In this document: positions 1 to 6,033 of the stretch, piece after piece
Numbering within the stretch: position 1 is the stretch's first letter
How the letters are laid out: every line of letters begins with the position of its first letter
Assembly: GCA_009704445.1 (NCBI GenBank)
Contig: WLED01000022.1
Location: forward strand, 1 to 13,334
Length of the DNA stretch: 13,334 nucleotides
Direction of reading: 5' to 3'
DNA from: Actinomycetota bacterium
GTDB taxonomy: Bacteria > Actinomycetota > Actinomycetes > Nanopelagicales > Nanopelagicaceae
Notes under the pieces: model-generated
What the model saw: the letters and a program-made list of their open reading frames with translations, nothing else
Databases searched by the model: none
What the model was told of the DNA's origin: nothing
Program-made: the position numbers and the translations under genes

Positions 1-168
1 ATCAGTTTTATAAAAACCAGAACCTTTAAAGACCACGCCAACCGCCGAATAAATCTTTCGAATCTCACCTTGGCACTCTGGACACTTTGTCAGAGATTCA
101 TCTGAGAAGCTTTGGACCACTTCAAACTCATGGCCACACGCGACGCATGCATATTGATATGTAGGCAT
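1..168 (-). CDS. FmdB-family zinc-ribbon protein (5' part)
   Basis: Only the first 56 codons lie in the window; the gene runs off the left edge. The start is the ATG at 168-166, preceded by a strong GGAGGAG ribosome binding site about 5 bases upstream. The protein opens with MPTYQYACVACGHEFE, the classic FmdB/CxxC_CxxC_SSSS start, and has a four-cysteine zinc ribbon (C8, C11, C29, C32). It then reads KIYSAVGVVFKGSGFYKTD, the usual FmdB follow-on. Family members are small cytoplasmic proteins. The M. tuberculosis homologue Rv0991c (Ruc) is a redox-regulated chaperone with a disordered tail; the tail region of this protein is outside the window. In M. tuberculosis the neighbour is the 5-formyl-THF cyclo-ligase, which also occurs here, 3.8 kb away. 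Family assignment is firm; the chaperone role is inferred from synteny. Confidence 0.92.
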   Translation of the reverse strand, partial: MPTYQYACVACGHEFEVVQSFSDESLTKCPECQGEIRKIYSAVGVVFKGSGFYKTD

Positions 169-193
169 CTTGGCTCCTCCTATCCCAGTACTA

Positions 194-229
194 GCCGTTC
201 GTTCACTGGCCGTTCGTTCACTGGCCGTT
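194..229. repeat. 15-bp tandem repeat, 2.4 copies, in divergent promoter region
   Basis: The unit GCCGTTCGTTCACTG occurs exactly at 194-208 and 209-223, followed by a third partial copy GCCGTT at 224-229. It lies between the divergent fmdB-family gene and copC-like gene, about 25 bases upstream of the former's start. It could be a pair of operator half-sites on one face of the helix at a 15-bp spacing, or simple replication slippage. No known regulator motif was recognised. Confidence 0.8.
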
Positions 230-304
230 TAGTAGCCGCATTTTTTGCGGGGTATGCATTAATTGTAAAGAGATGAGACGATTGGAGCGAATTGAGGCGG
301 TTCC

Positions 305-328
305 ATGTGCCGCAACCATGAAATTTGA
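305..328 (+). other. possible 7-codon leader ORF upstream of copC
   Basis: ATG at 305 follows GAGG (294-297) at a 7-base spacing and encodes MCRNHEI, ending with TGA at 326-328. The stop lies 12 bases before the copC ATG in the same reading frame, and its bases abut the copC Shine-Dalgarno sequence (GAGAGGAAG, 327-335). The peptide carries one Cys and one His, which is suggestive upstream of a copper-type operon. An ORF this short can easily arise by chance, so this is only a candidate leader peptide. Confidence 0.2.
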
Positions 329-340
329 GAGGAAGTAGAG

Positions 341-889
341 ATGAAAAAAGTTACGGTTCGTTTTTCTGCGCTAGCAGTGCTGCTTTCATTTAGCTTTCTC
401 ACTTTTGGCGCACACTCTGCAAGCGCAAATACCTTGGTGAGCACGTCTCCAATTAGCGGTTCAACAGTTTCTGTTTCGCCGACAAATGTCACAATTACAG
501 GAGAACTTCCGCTCTTAGCTGACGCCGTAGATGCAAATGTCATTACAGTTAAAGATCCAAATGGTGATCGAGTAGATGATGGAACAATTTCAATTTCAGA
601 TCTAAGTGCATCAGTTGGGTTGAAAACACTTGTAGTAACCGGAATGTATAAAGTGACTTATTCATTACTCTCTGATGGCGATGTACCTTTAGAAGGTAAT
701 TTCTCTTTTAAGTATTTAGCGCCAAGTAATATTGCACCTATCGAACCAAGTCCGGAGCCCACTCAGGAACAATCACCAGCTAGTAGCAGTTGGGCTACCA
801 ATATATTTGTAATTTTACTTCTTGTCGGTGCTGTCATTGTTACCATCGGTCTATCGCTATACGCTCGTAAACTCTTTAGCGAAAGATGA
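341..889 (+). CDS. copC: CopC-domain exported, membrane-anchored protein
   Basis: A 182-residue protein with a Sec signal peptide (basic MKKVTVR, hydrophobic stretch about 8-24, ASA cleavage site at 27-29). A CopC-type beta-sandwich follows (about 30-127: LVSTSPISGSTV near the start and MYKVTYSLLSDGDVPLEG at the end). A Pro/Glu/Ser linker (about 130-150) leads to a single transmembrane helix (about 152-175) and a short basic tail. The start follows GAGAGGAAG at a good distance. CopC domains bind copper outside the membrane and work with CopD. The usual ligands are absent here: the mature N-terminus would be Asn-Thr rather than His-Ala, and the His of the DGHP motif is replaced (DGDVP). The predicted mature protein has no His or Cys at all. 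Copper binding is therefore doubtful and a structural or partner role is possible. The stop overlaps the next start by 4 bases (ATGA). Confidence 0.85.
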   Translation: MKKVTVRFSALAVLLSFSFLTFGAHSASANTLVSTSPISGSTVSVSPTNVTITGELPLLADAVDANVITVKDPNGDRVDDGTISISDLSASVGLKTLVVTGMYKVTYSLLSDGDVPLEGNFSFKYLAPSNIAPIEPSPEPTQEQSPASSSWATNIFVILLLVGAVIVTIGLSLYARKLFSER

Positions 890-2733
890 GCTCATTAACT
901 CTTAGTTTCAAGTTTTTACAACTTGCTGGATCTTTCGCTGCCGTCGGTTCACTGTTAGCCATGGCTTTTCTACTACTTGATGTAGGTGGAAGATTTTCTA
1001 CATCGAGTGAAAAGTTACGTTCACTCCTGAAAATTTCTGCATTGGTGTGGCTCATTGGATCAATTGGAACAATAGTTCTTACCCTTGCAACTATTTTGGC
1101 AAGTTCAATTCAAGATGCGTTGGATGTAACAGTTCTGCGATCATTTGTTACACAAATTACTCTGGGTAGATATTTGGCTGTTCAGGCATTAGTTGCACTT
1201 ATTGTCTTGATGGCTGCCTTTAAGGTCCGCTCTGTAATTAGCACAACAGTTTTGATGTTGATTGCTTTAGCAGGAATTACTGCACCTGTTTTTCAAAGTC
1301 ACGCGGCATCAAGCGGCTCACACATGTTGGTCATTGGATCGTTAGTCATCCATGTTATTGCCCTGAGTTTGTGGGTCGGAGGAGTTTTTGCAATAGCTTT
1401 TCTTTCATCTACAGATCGAGCAATAGCTGTTCCAAGGTTTAGTCAGCTAGCACTTTGGTCTGCAATTGCTGTCGTTTTAAGCGGAGTTGTAAATGCATGG
1501 GCTCGGCTTAATTTTGTTGATGCTTGGGATTCATCTTATGCACGGATTGTCATTGCTAAATCGATCGCAACAATAGTATTAATTTGGTTCGGTTATCTAC
1601 ACCGTAAGAATTTAGAAAAAAAGAGCGAAATCAACTGGCTTAGTTTTGGAAGACTCCTTGCAATTGAAGCGTTAATAATGGGCATAACTGTTGTCATGGG
1701 ATCCTGGTTAAGCTCAAATGCTTCTCCGGATCGTCCTGGCGAACAGGAATTTAGTGCAGCACTTTCAATCGTTGGAATAAACACACCAGGTGAACCAACC
1801 TTGTCACGTGTGCTATTTGGGTACGAACCAAATTCCTTGATAATTGGCGTACTAGTTATGCTCGTTGCCCTGTACATAAAGGGTGTCGTAGTTCTTACAA
1901 AACGAGGAGACAAGTGGCCAGTAGGTAGAACAATCGCCTTTGCACTGGGAATATCTGCAGTTGATTTTGCAACCAGTGGTGGATTAGGGCTTTATGCGAA
2001 TTTTTCCTTTTCGTATCACATGATTTCGCACATGGTTATAGGAATGATTGCACCAATTGGTTTAGTTCTTGGAGCACCAATTACATTAGCTTTACGCACA
2101 TTGCCTCAAGGGCGCAATCCTCAAGAGCGCGGAGTAAGAGGGTCATTGATTGCAGTTTTACATTCTAAAGTTGGGATTATCTTCACAAATCCGATAGTTG
2201 CACTCATCATTTTTGATGGCTCATTATTTGCTCTCTATTTCACAGATTTGTTTGCAATCATGATGTCTAGTCACGTTGGTCATTTGTTTATGACTCTTCA
2301 CTTCCTTGCTGCCGGGTATCTATTCTTTTCTGTAATAATCGGTGTTGATCCAAATCCGCGAAAGATTCCACACTTACTTCGAATCGTTGTTCTATTTGCC
2401 GCGATGAGTATTCATGCGTTTTTCTCAGTGGCCTTAATGTCGGCTACAACATTGATCGATAAGGGCTATTACGCATCACTTCAGACGCCTTGGGTTGGAG
2501 ATTTATTAGCAGATCAAAAACTCGGAGGATCGATTGGCTGGGCAATGGGTGAAGTCCCGATTCTTTTGGCTTTGATTGCCACATTTATTCAATGGATGCG
2601 TGATGATTCTCGAGAGAGTAAGAGGTTAGACCGAAACATCGCTCGTAGCGCAGCCATGGGGCAGCCAGATGAGTTAGCCGACTATAATTTGTATCTGCAA
2701 AAGCTTGCTCAACGCGACAAGAATGGTTCCTAA
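886..2733 (+). CDS. copD: CopD - CtaG fusion membrane protein
   Basis: A 615-residue polytopic protein joining two families. The N-terminal half (about 1-290) is a CopD copper-transport domain, with membrane-associated histidines H139, H146 and H156 before the LWVGG motif. The C-terminal half (about 305-600) is a CtaG (caa3-type oxidase assembly) domain. Its signatures are SYHMISHM with H378 and H382, LGAPITLALRTLP, SHVGHLFMTLHF with H463, H466 and H472, IGVDPNP, and a late LGGSIGWAMGEVPIL segment. This fusion is common in Actinobacteria. It probably moves copper across or within the membrane and supplies cytochrome c oxidase. Unlike its CopC partner, it keeps its histidines. Translation is coupled to copC by an ATGA overlap and to the next gene by TAATG. 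The soluble tail (about 585-615) is charged and probably cytoplasmic. Confidence 0.93.
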   Translation: MSSLTLSFKFLQLAGSFAAVGSLLAMAFLLLDVGGRFSTSSEKLRSLLKISALVWLIGSIGTIVLTLATILASSIQDALDVTVLRSFVTQITLGRYLAVQALVALIVLMAAFKVRSVISTTVLMLIALAGITAPVFQSHAASSGSHMLVIGSLVIHVIALSLWVGGVFAIAFLSSTDRAIAVPRFSQLALWSAIAVVLSGVVNAWARLNFVDAWDSSYARIVIAKSIATIVLIWFGYLHRKNLEKKSEINWLSFGRLLAIEALIMGITVVMGSWLSSNASPDRPGEQEFSAALSIVGINTPGEPTLSRVLFGYEPNSLIIGVLVMLVALYIKGVVVLTKRGDKWPVGRTIAFALGISAVDFATSGGLGLYANFSFSYHMISHMVIGMIAPIGLVLGAPITLALRTLPQGRNPQERGVRGSLIAVLHSKVGIIFTNPIVALIIFDGSLFALYFTDLFAIMMSSHVGHLFMTLHFLAAGYLFFSVIIGVDPNPRKIPHLLRIVVLFAAMSIHAFFSVALMSATTLIDKGYYASLQTPWVGDLLADQKLGGSIGWAMGEVPILLALIATFIQWMRDDSRESKRLDRNIARSAAMGQPDELADYNLYLQKLAQRDKNGS

Positions 2734-3878
2734 TGGACAACGTATTTGATCTTCCTTCCGAATATAAAGAGTTGCGTACAAGCGTGCGAGCTTTGGCTGA
2801 AAAAGAAATTGCACCTCATGCACAGGCAGTTGATGAGGAGCATCGCTTTCCTGTTGAAGCCAAAAATGCGCTGATTAAGAACGGCTTGTTTGCTGCGCAT
2901 GTTCCATCAGAGTATGGGGGCGATGGAGCAGATGCGCTTGCAACAGTTTTGATTATTGAGGAAGTTGCGCGAGTGTGTGGTTCTTCTTCTCTGATTCCTG
3001 CCGTAAATAAATTGGGATCTGTTCCATTATTGCTTGGCGGTAATGAGGATCAAAAAAAGCGTTGGCTTCCTCAGTTAGTTAAAGGATCAGGATTTTCTTA
3101 CTGCCTTTCTGAGTCAGAGGCAGGATCAGATGCGGCTGCTCTTCGCACAAAAGTAGAGCGATCTGGAGATGGTTGGGTTTTAAACGGAAGTAAAAAGTGG
3201 ATCACAAATGCCGGAGAATCAGATTTCTATTCTGTGATCGCCCAGGGTGACCCATCACTTGGAACAAAAGGAATAACAGCATTCATTGTAGAAAAATCAG
3301 ATCCAGGTGTTTCATTTGGCGCCCCAGAAAAGAAAATGGGAATGCGCGGTTCACCAACTCGTGAAGTTTACTTTGACAATGTTCAACTTAGTGATGATCG
3401 TCGCATTAGTGAAGTTGGAAAAGGTTTTGCTTTGGCAATGGACACCCTTGATCACACTCGTATAACAATTGCTGCACAAGCAATTGGTTTGGCACAAGGT
3501 GCATTTGATGTCGCAACAAAGTATGCGCACGAGCGCCACCAGTTTGGTAAGCCAATTTTTGATTTTCAAGCGATTCAATTTATGTTGGCCGATATGGCAA
3601 TGAACATAGAATCAGCACGCCTTTTGACTTATTCAGCAGCAGTTAAAAGTGAGAATAATGAGAAAGATCTTCGATTCTTCTCTGCCGCAAGTAAATGCCT
3701 TGCAAGTGATGTGGCCATGAAAGTTACACAAGATGCAATCCAAGTTTTAGGTGGATATGGGTATGTCAGTGATTATCCAGTTGAGCGAATGATGCGTGAT
3801 ACAAAGTTAACTCAGATCTATGAGGGAACTAATCAAATTCAACGCGTTGTAATGGCTCGCAATTTACCTAACGGTTAG
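2733..3878 (+). CDS. Acyl-CoA dehydrogenase
   Basis: A 381-residue flavoenzyme of normal family length. It carries both ACAD signatures: YCLSESEAGSDAA (about 123-135) and QIYEGTNQIQRVVMAR (361-376). E364 sits where medium- and short-chain acyl-CoA dehydrogenases have their catalytic base. GSKKWITNAG (about 152-161) contributes to FAD and substrate binding. It oxidises an acyl-CoA to the 2-enoyl-CoA and passes electrons to ETF. The chain length or branching preference cannot be read from sequence; butyryl/short-chain or branched-chain substrates are possible. The start codon shares one base with the CopD-CtaG stop (TAATG), so it appears to be translated from the same mRNA. That is a surprising partner for a copper/oxidase assembly operon. 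No ETF, thiolase or hydratase genes are nearby. Confidence 0.95.
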   Translation: MDNVFDLPSEYKELRTSVRALAEKEIAPHAQAVDEEHRFPVEAKNALIKNGLFAAHVPSEYGGDGADALATVLIIEEVARVCGSSSLIPAVNKLGSVPLLLGGNEDQKKRWLPQLVKGSGFSYCLSESEAGSDAAALRTKVERSGDGWVLNGSKKWITNAGESDFYSVIAQGDPSLGTKGITAFIVEKSDPGVSFGAPEKKMGMRGSPTREVYFDNVQLSDDRRISEVGKGFALAMDTLDHTRITIAAQAIGLAQGAFDVATKYAHERHQFGKPIFDFQAIQFMLADMAMNIESARLLTYSAAVKSENNEKDLRFFSAASKCLASDVAMKVTQDAIQVLGGYGYVSDYPVERMMRDTKLTQIYEGTNQIQRVVMARNLPNG

Positions 3879-3885
3879 TGAATGG

Positions 3886-3900
3886 TTGGGCCCAGCCCAG
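3886..3900. terminator. small hairpin between convergent genes
   Basis: TTGGGC-CCA-GCCCAG can form a 6-bp stem (one G-U pair) with a 3-base loop, between the acyl-CoA dehydrogenase stop and the convergent cyclo-ligase stop. It is GC-rich compared with its surroundings but has no T-tract on either strand. It is at most a weak bidirectional terminator. Confidence 0.3.
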
Positions 3901-3924
3901 ATGAGATGGAAACTTCAGCGGTCT

Positions 3925-4467
3925 CTATCTTTTAAAGCGAATAAGAACCGAAGGCGTTGCGGCTGCATCTAATGCAACATCATGTGATTCATGAGGTAGC
4001 TCTTCACTTGAGAGTTCACCCGGATACACCAATCCAACTTTCCAAGCATTGAGCGCCGGCAAAGATCGATCGTAATAACCTCCACCTTGTCCAAGGCGAA
4101 AACCCGATTGATCAACGCGTAATGCCGGTACGACAATCGCTGTGATTACTGACAAATCCGCTATTGCATCACCAGTAGGTTCAAGAATCTTTTTCTTTGC
4201 ACGAAGTGAACTCTGTTCACCATTCCAATTTACCCACTCAAGAAGATCCCCATTAATTCTCGGCAAATAGAGCTTTTTCCCACTTCGCAAAAATGCTTGA
4301 TTTATCTCTTCGGTGCTTGGCTCGGTTTCATAGGAAATATAGGAAGCAATACCTGTAGCAGCTTGAATTTCTGGGGCCTTCAAAATCACATTAAAGTTTG
4401 ATGGAATGAATTTTTGCAAACGATCGCGGCGTGCCCGCTGCCTTATCTGCTGTTTGTCAACGCCCAT
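3925..4467 (-). CDS. 5-formyltetrahydrofolate cyclo-ligase
   Basis: This enzyme converts 5-formyl-THF to 5,10-methenyl-THF with ATP, returning the folate store to one-carbon metabolism in the cytoplasm. The protein has 180 residues, a normal length. It shows the family signature GFRLGQGGGYYDRSL (122-136), preceded by VVPALRVD, and a C-terminal SHDVALDAAATP block. The chosen start is ATG at 4467-4465, giving MGVDKQQIRQRAR and preceded by GGGAGA at 8 bases. A longer reading from 4533 would add 22 hydrophobic residues unlike the family and overlap the divergent gene start, so it was rejected. The orthologue in M. tuberculosis (Rv0992c) also sits beside the MoeA/RimJ cluster. Confidence 0.94.
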   Translation of the reverse strand: MGVDKQQIRQRARRDRLQKFIPSNFNVILKAPEIQAATGIASYISYETEPSTEEINQAFLRSGKKLYLPRINGDLLEWVNWNGEQSSLRAKKKILEPTGDAIADLSVITAIVVPALRVDQSGFRLGQGGGYYDRSLPALNAWKVGLVYPGELSSEELPHESHDVALDAAATPSVLIRFKR

Positions 4468-4521
4468 TTGAATCTCCCATGAAATCCCAAAGATAAAACT
4501 TAATAGAAGTAGGGTTTGATT
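4468..4521. promoter_or_regulatory. divergent promoter region, cyclo-ligase / MoeA-like gene
   Basis: This 54-base gap must hold the promoters of both divergent genes or have them overlap the coding ends. On the plus strand, TTGAAT (4468-4473) and GATAAA (4492-4497) are 18 bases apart and make a weak sigma-70-like pair. A TAGGG ribosome binding site (about 4510-4514) precedes the ATG at 4522. No clear minus-strand promoter was seen. The assignment rests on position more than on motif quality. Confidence 0.3.
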
Positions 4522-5436
4522 ATGCCAGAACACACGCGGGTGGATGAGTTTCTTACTTCACTCCTTTCTATTTGTAAGCCCCTTGAGGCTTTTGAGATGT
4601 CCTTATTAGATGCTCATGGGGCGACATTGGCCGAAGATATTTATGCCGGGGATCGATTAGTTTTGCGATCTGGTGCGCGAATCCGATCAACTCAAATTGG
4701 CTTAGCCGCTTCGATCGGTCGTGATCACTTACCAACAAGACCGCATCCACGCGTCGTTGTACTTTCAGCAGGACCAGATCTTGTTGAACCTGGCCAACAA
4801 CTTAAAAATTCGAGTGATGAATATGAGACTAACTCCTGGCTTTTAACAACAGCAGTACGTGAAGTAGGTGCTGTTGCATACCGCGTGCATTCAATTCCAG
4901 AAACAGAAGAAGAACTGAAGAAAGTAATTGAAGATCAATTAGTGCGCGCAGATCTGATAATTATTTCTGGAGAGCGACACGATGATTCATTTGATCTCAT
5001 CACACGGACCCTTTCTTCCCTAGGCTCGATTACAACAGTTGATATGGCAATTGAGGCAAGCGGTCGCCATAGCTATGGCGTGATCGGTCCAGACCAAACT
5101 CCGGTTGTAACACTGCCCGGTGATCCGATTGCTGCTTATATTTCATTTGAACTTTTTGTTCGCCCGATGATCAGAACAATGTTGGGGGCAGCAACAATCC
5201 ATCGGCCATCTGTGAAGGCATCCTTGGAAAAGCCAATTGAGTCGACAGAAGGAATGCGCTCCTACATTCGTGCAGTTTTAGCTGAAGATGGCAAGTCAGT
5301 AACACCATTGGAATCTCAAGACGAACAATCAACTCTTTCTGATGCAAATGCATTCATCGCTATCTCAGAAGCAGACACTTCATTTAAAACTGGTGATCGT
5401 GTAAATGTTGTAGTTCTTGAGCGACGATATATCTAG
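4522..5436 (+). CDS. glp: Shortened MoeA/gephyrin-like protein (Glp-type)
   Basis: A 304-residue MoeA-fold protein, about 100 residues shorter than typical MoeA (about 400). The N-terminal helix region (1-42, ending GATLAEDIYAGD) runs directly into what is normally the far end of domain I (RLVLRSGARIRSTQIGLAASIG). All of domain II and the DNSAMDGYA segment are missing. Domain III is present (about 75-220: VVVLSAGPDLVEPG, QLVRADLIIISG, TLPGDPIAAYISFELFVRP), as is domain IV (about 228-302). Molybdenum-transfer motifs are altered: GDE is GPD at 84-86, SGGVSVG is SGERHDD at 149-155, and the MQPGKP loop reads IEASGRH. True MoeA inserts molybdate into adenylylated molybdopterin; this is unlikely here. 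Synteny with rimJ and sepX/glpR matches Corynebacterium Glp, which binds FtsZ. A TTG six bases upstream is an alternative start; ATG fits the ribosome binding site better. The fold is certain, the division role inferred. Confidence 0.8.
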   Translation: MPEHTRVDEFLTSLLSICKPLEAFEMSLLDAHGATLAEDIYAGDRLVLRSGARIRSTQIGLAASIGRDHLPTRPHPRVVVLSAGPDLVEPGQQLKNSSDEYETNSWLLTTAVREVGAVAYRVHSIPETEEELKKVIEDQLVRADLIIISGERHDDSFDLITRTLSSLGSITTVDMAIEASGRHSYGVIGPDQTPVVTLPGDPIAAYISFELFVRPMIRTMLGAATIHRPSVKASLEKPIESTEGMRSYIRAVLAEDGKSVTPLESQDEQSTLSDANAFIAISEADTSFKTGDRVNVVVLERRYI

Positions 5437-5454
5437 GGTTTAACCAGGATATAT
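5427..5454 (+). other. AT-rich inverted repeat over glp stop, before rimJ RBS
   Basis: ATATATC (5427-5433) is complementary to GATATAT (5448-5454), a 7-bp stem. An inner GGT/ACC pair (5437-5439 with 5443-5445) could extend it. It starts in the last codons of the MoeA-like gene, contains its TAG, and ends directly before the rimJ Shine-Dalgarno AGAGG. It might tune rimJ translation or be a chance AT palindrome. Confidence 0.35.
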
Positions 5455-5464
5455 AGAGGCAATC

Positions 5465-6031
5465 ATGAGACGAGCTTGGCCAATTGAGTTAACTGATGAT
5501 GAGATCACTCTAAGGCCCTTGCGATTTCGAGATAGGCAGAAGTGGAATCGAGTAAGAGCGGAAAATCGAGATTGGTTGTCTCCTTGGGAGGCAACGATTC
5601 CCAGTATTAGCCAAGAAAACATTGCAGAACTTCCAACCTACATAGGCATGGTGCGATCACTTCAAAACGAAGCTCGCCATGGTCGATCTTTTTCCTTTGC
5701 TATCTGGAAAGGACCCAACTTAATTGGACAAATTTCTTTGGGTGGCGTGATTTACGGTGCAATGCGCGGTGGTCACATTGGCTATTGGATAGACCGCAAT
5801 TTTGCCAATCGTGGATACACAACAATGGCCGTACAAATGCTTACTCAATATGCTTTTCAAGAGTTAAAGCTGCATCGCATAGAAATTAATTTGCGCCCTG
5901 AAAATGCAGCTTCTAGAAAAGTGGCTGAAAAGGCTGGCTATATTCTTGAGGGGCAAAGACCCAGATACTTACATATCGACGGAGACTGGCGAGATCACAT
6001 AGTTTTTGTAAAGGAAAATCCTGGCTTTTAG
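5465..6031 (+). CDS. rimJ: RimJ/RimL-type GNAT N-acetyltransferase
   Basis: A 188-residue GNAT protein of normal length. The acetyl-CoA binding segment is GYWIDRNFANRGYTT (106-120), following IGQISLGGV and GGHIG. The later block KLHRIEINLRPENAASRKVAEKAGY (about 135-159) and RYLHIDGDWRDH (167-178) are diagnostic of the RimJ/RimL group, whose members acetylate N-terminal amines of ribosomal or other proteins. The actual substrate is unknown. AGAGG (5455-5459) serves as ribosome binding site 5 bases before the ATG. Homologues lie in the same place, between the MoeA paralogue and the SepX/GlpR gene, in M. tuberculosis (Rv0995) and other Actinobacteria. That lasting linkage makes acetylation of a member of this module worth considering, but nothing in the sequence proves it. 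Confidence 0.9.
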   Translation: MRRAWPIELTDDEITLRPLRFRDRQKWNRVRAENRDWLSPWEATIPSISQENIAELPTYIGMVRSLQNEARHGRSFSFAIWKGPNLIGQISLGGVIYGAMRGGHIGYWIDRNFANRGYTTMAVQMLTQYAFQELKLHRIEINLRPENAASRKVAEKAGYILEGQRPRYLHIDGDWRDHIVFVKENPGF

Positions 6032-6033
6032 GA

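Noticed and set aside
236..250. CCGCA-TTTTT-TGCGG hairpin as a terminator
   Set aside because: Only 5 bp, the T-run is in the loop rather than after the stem, and it lies upstream of both divergent genes.
259..543. 94-codon minus-strand ORF opposite the start of copC
   Set aside because: It lies antisense to the signal peptide and CopC domain; no ribosome binding site or recognisable motif.
4468..4533. 22-residue N-terminal extension of the cyclo-ligase
   Set aside because: It overlaps the divergent gene start, is hydrophobic and unlike the family; a good ribosome binding site precedes the internal ATG at 4467.
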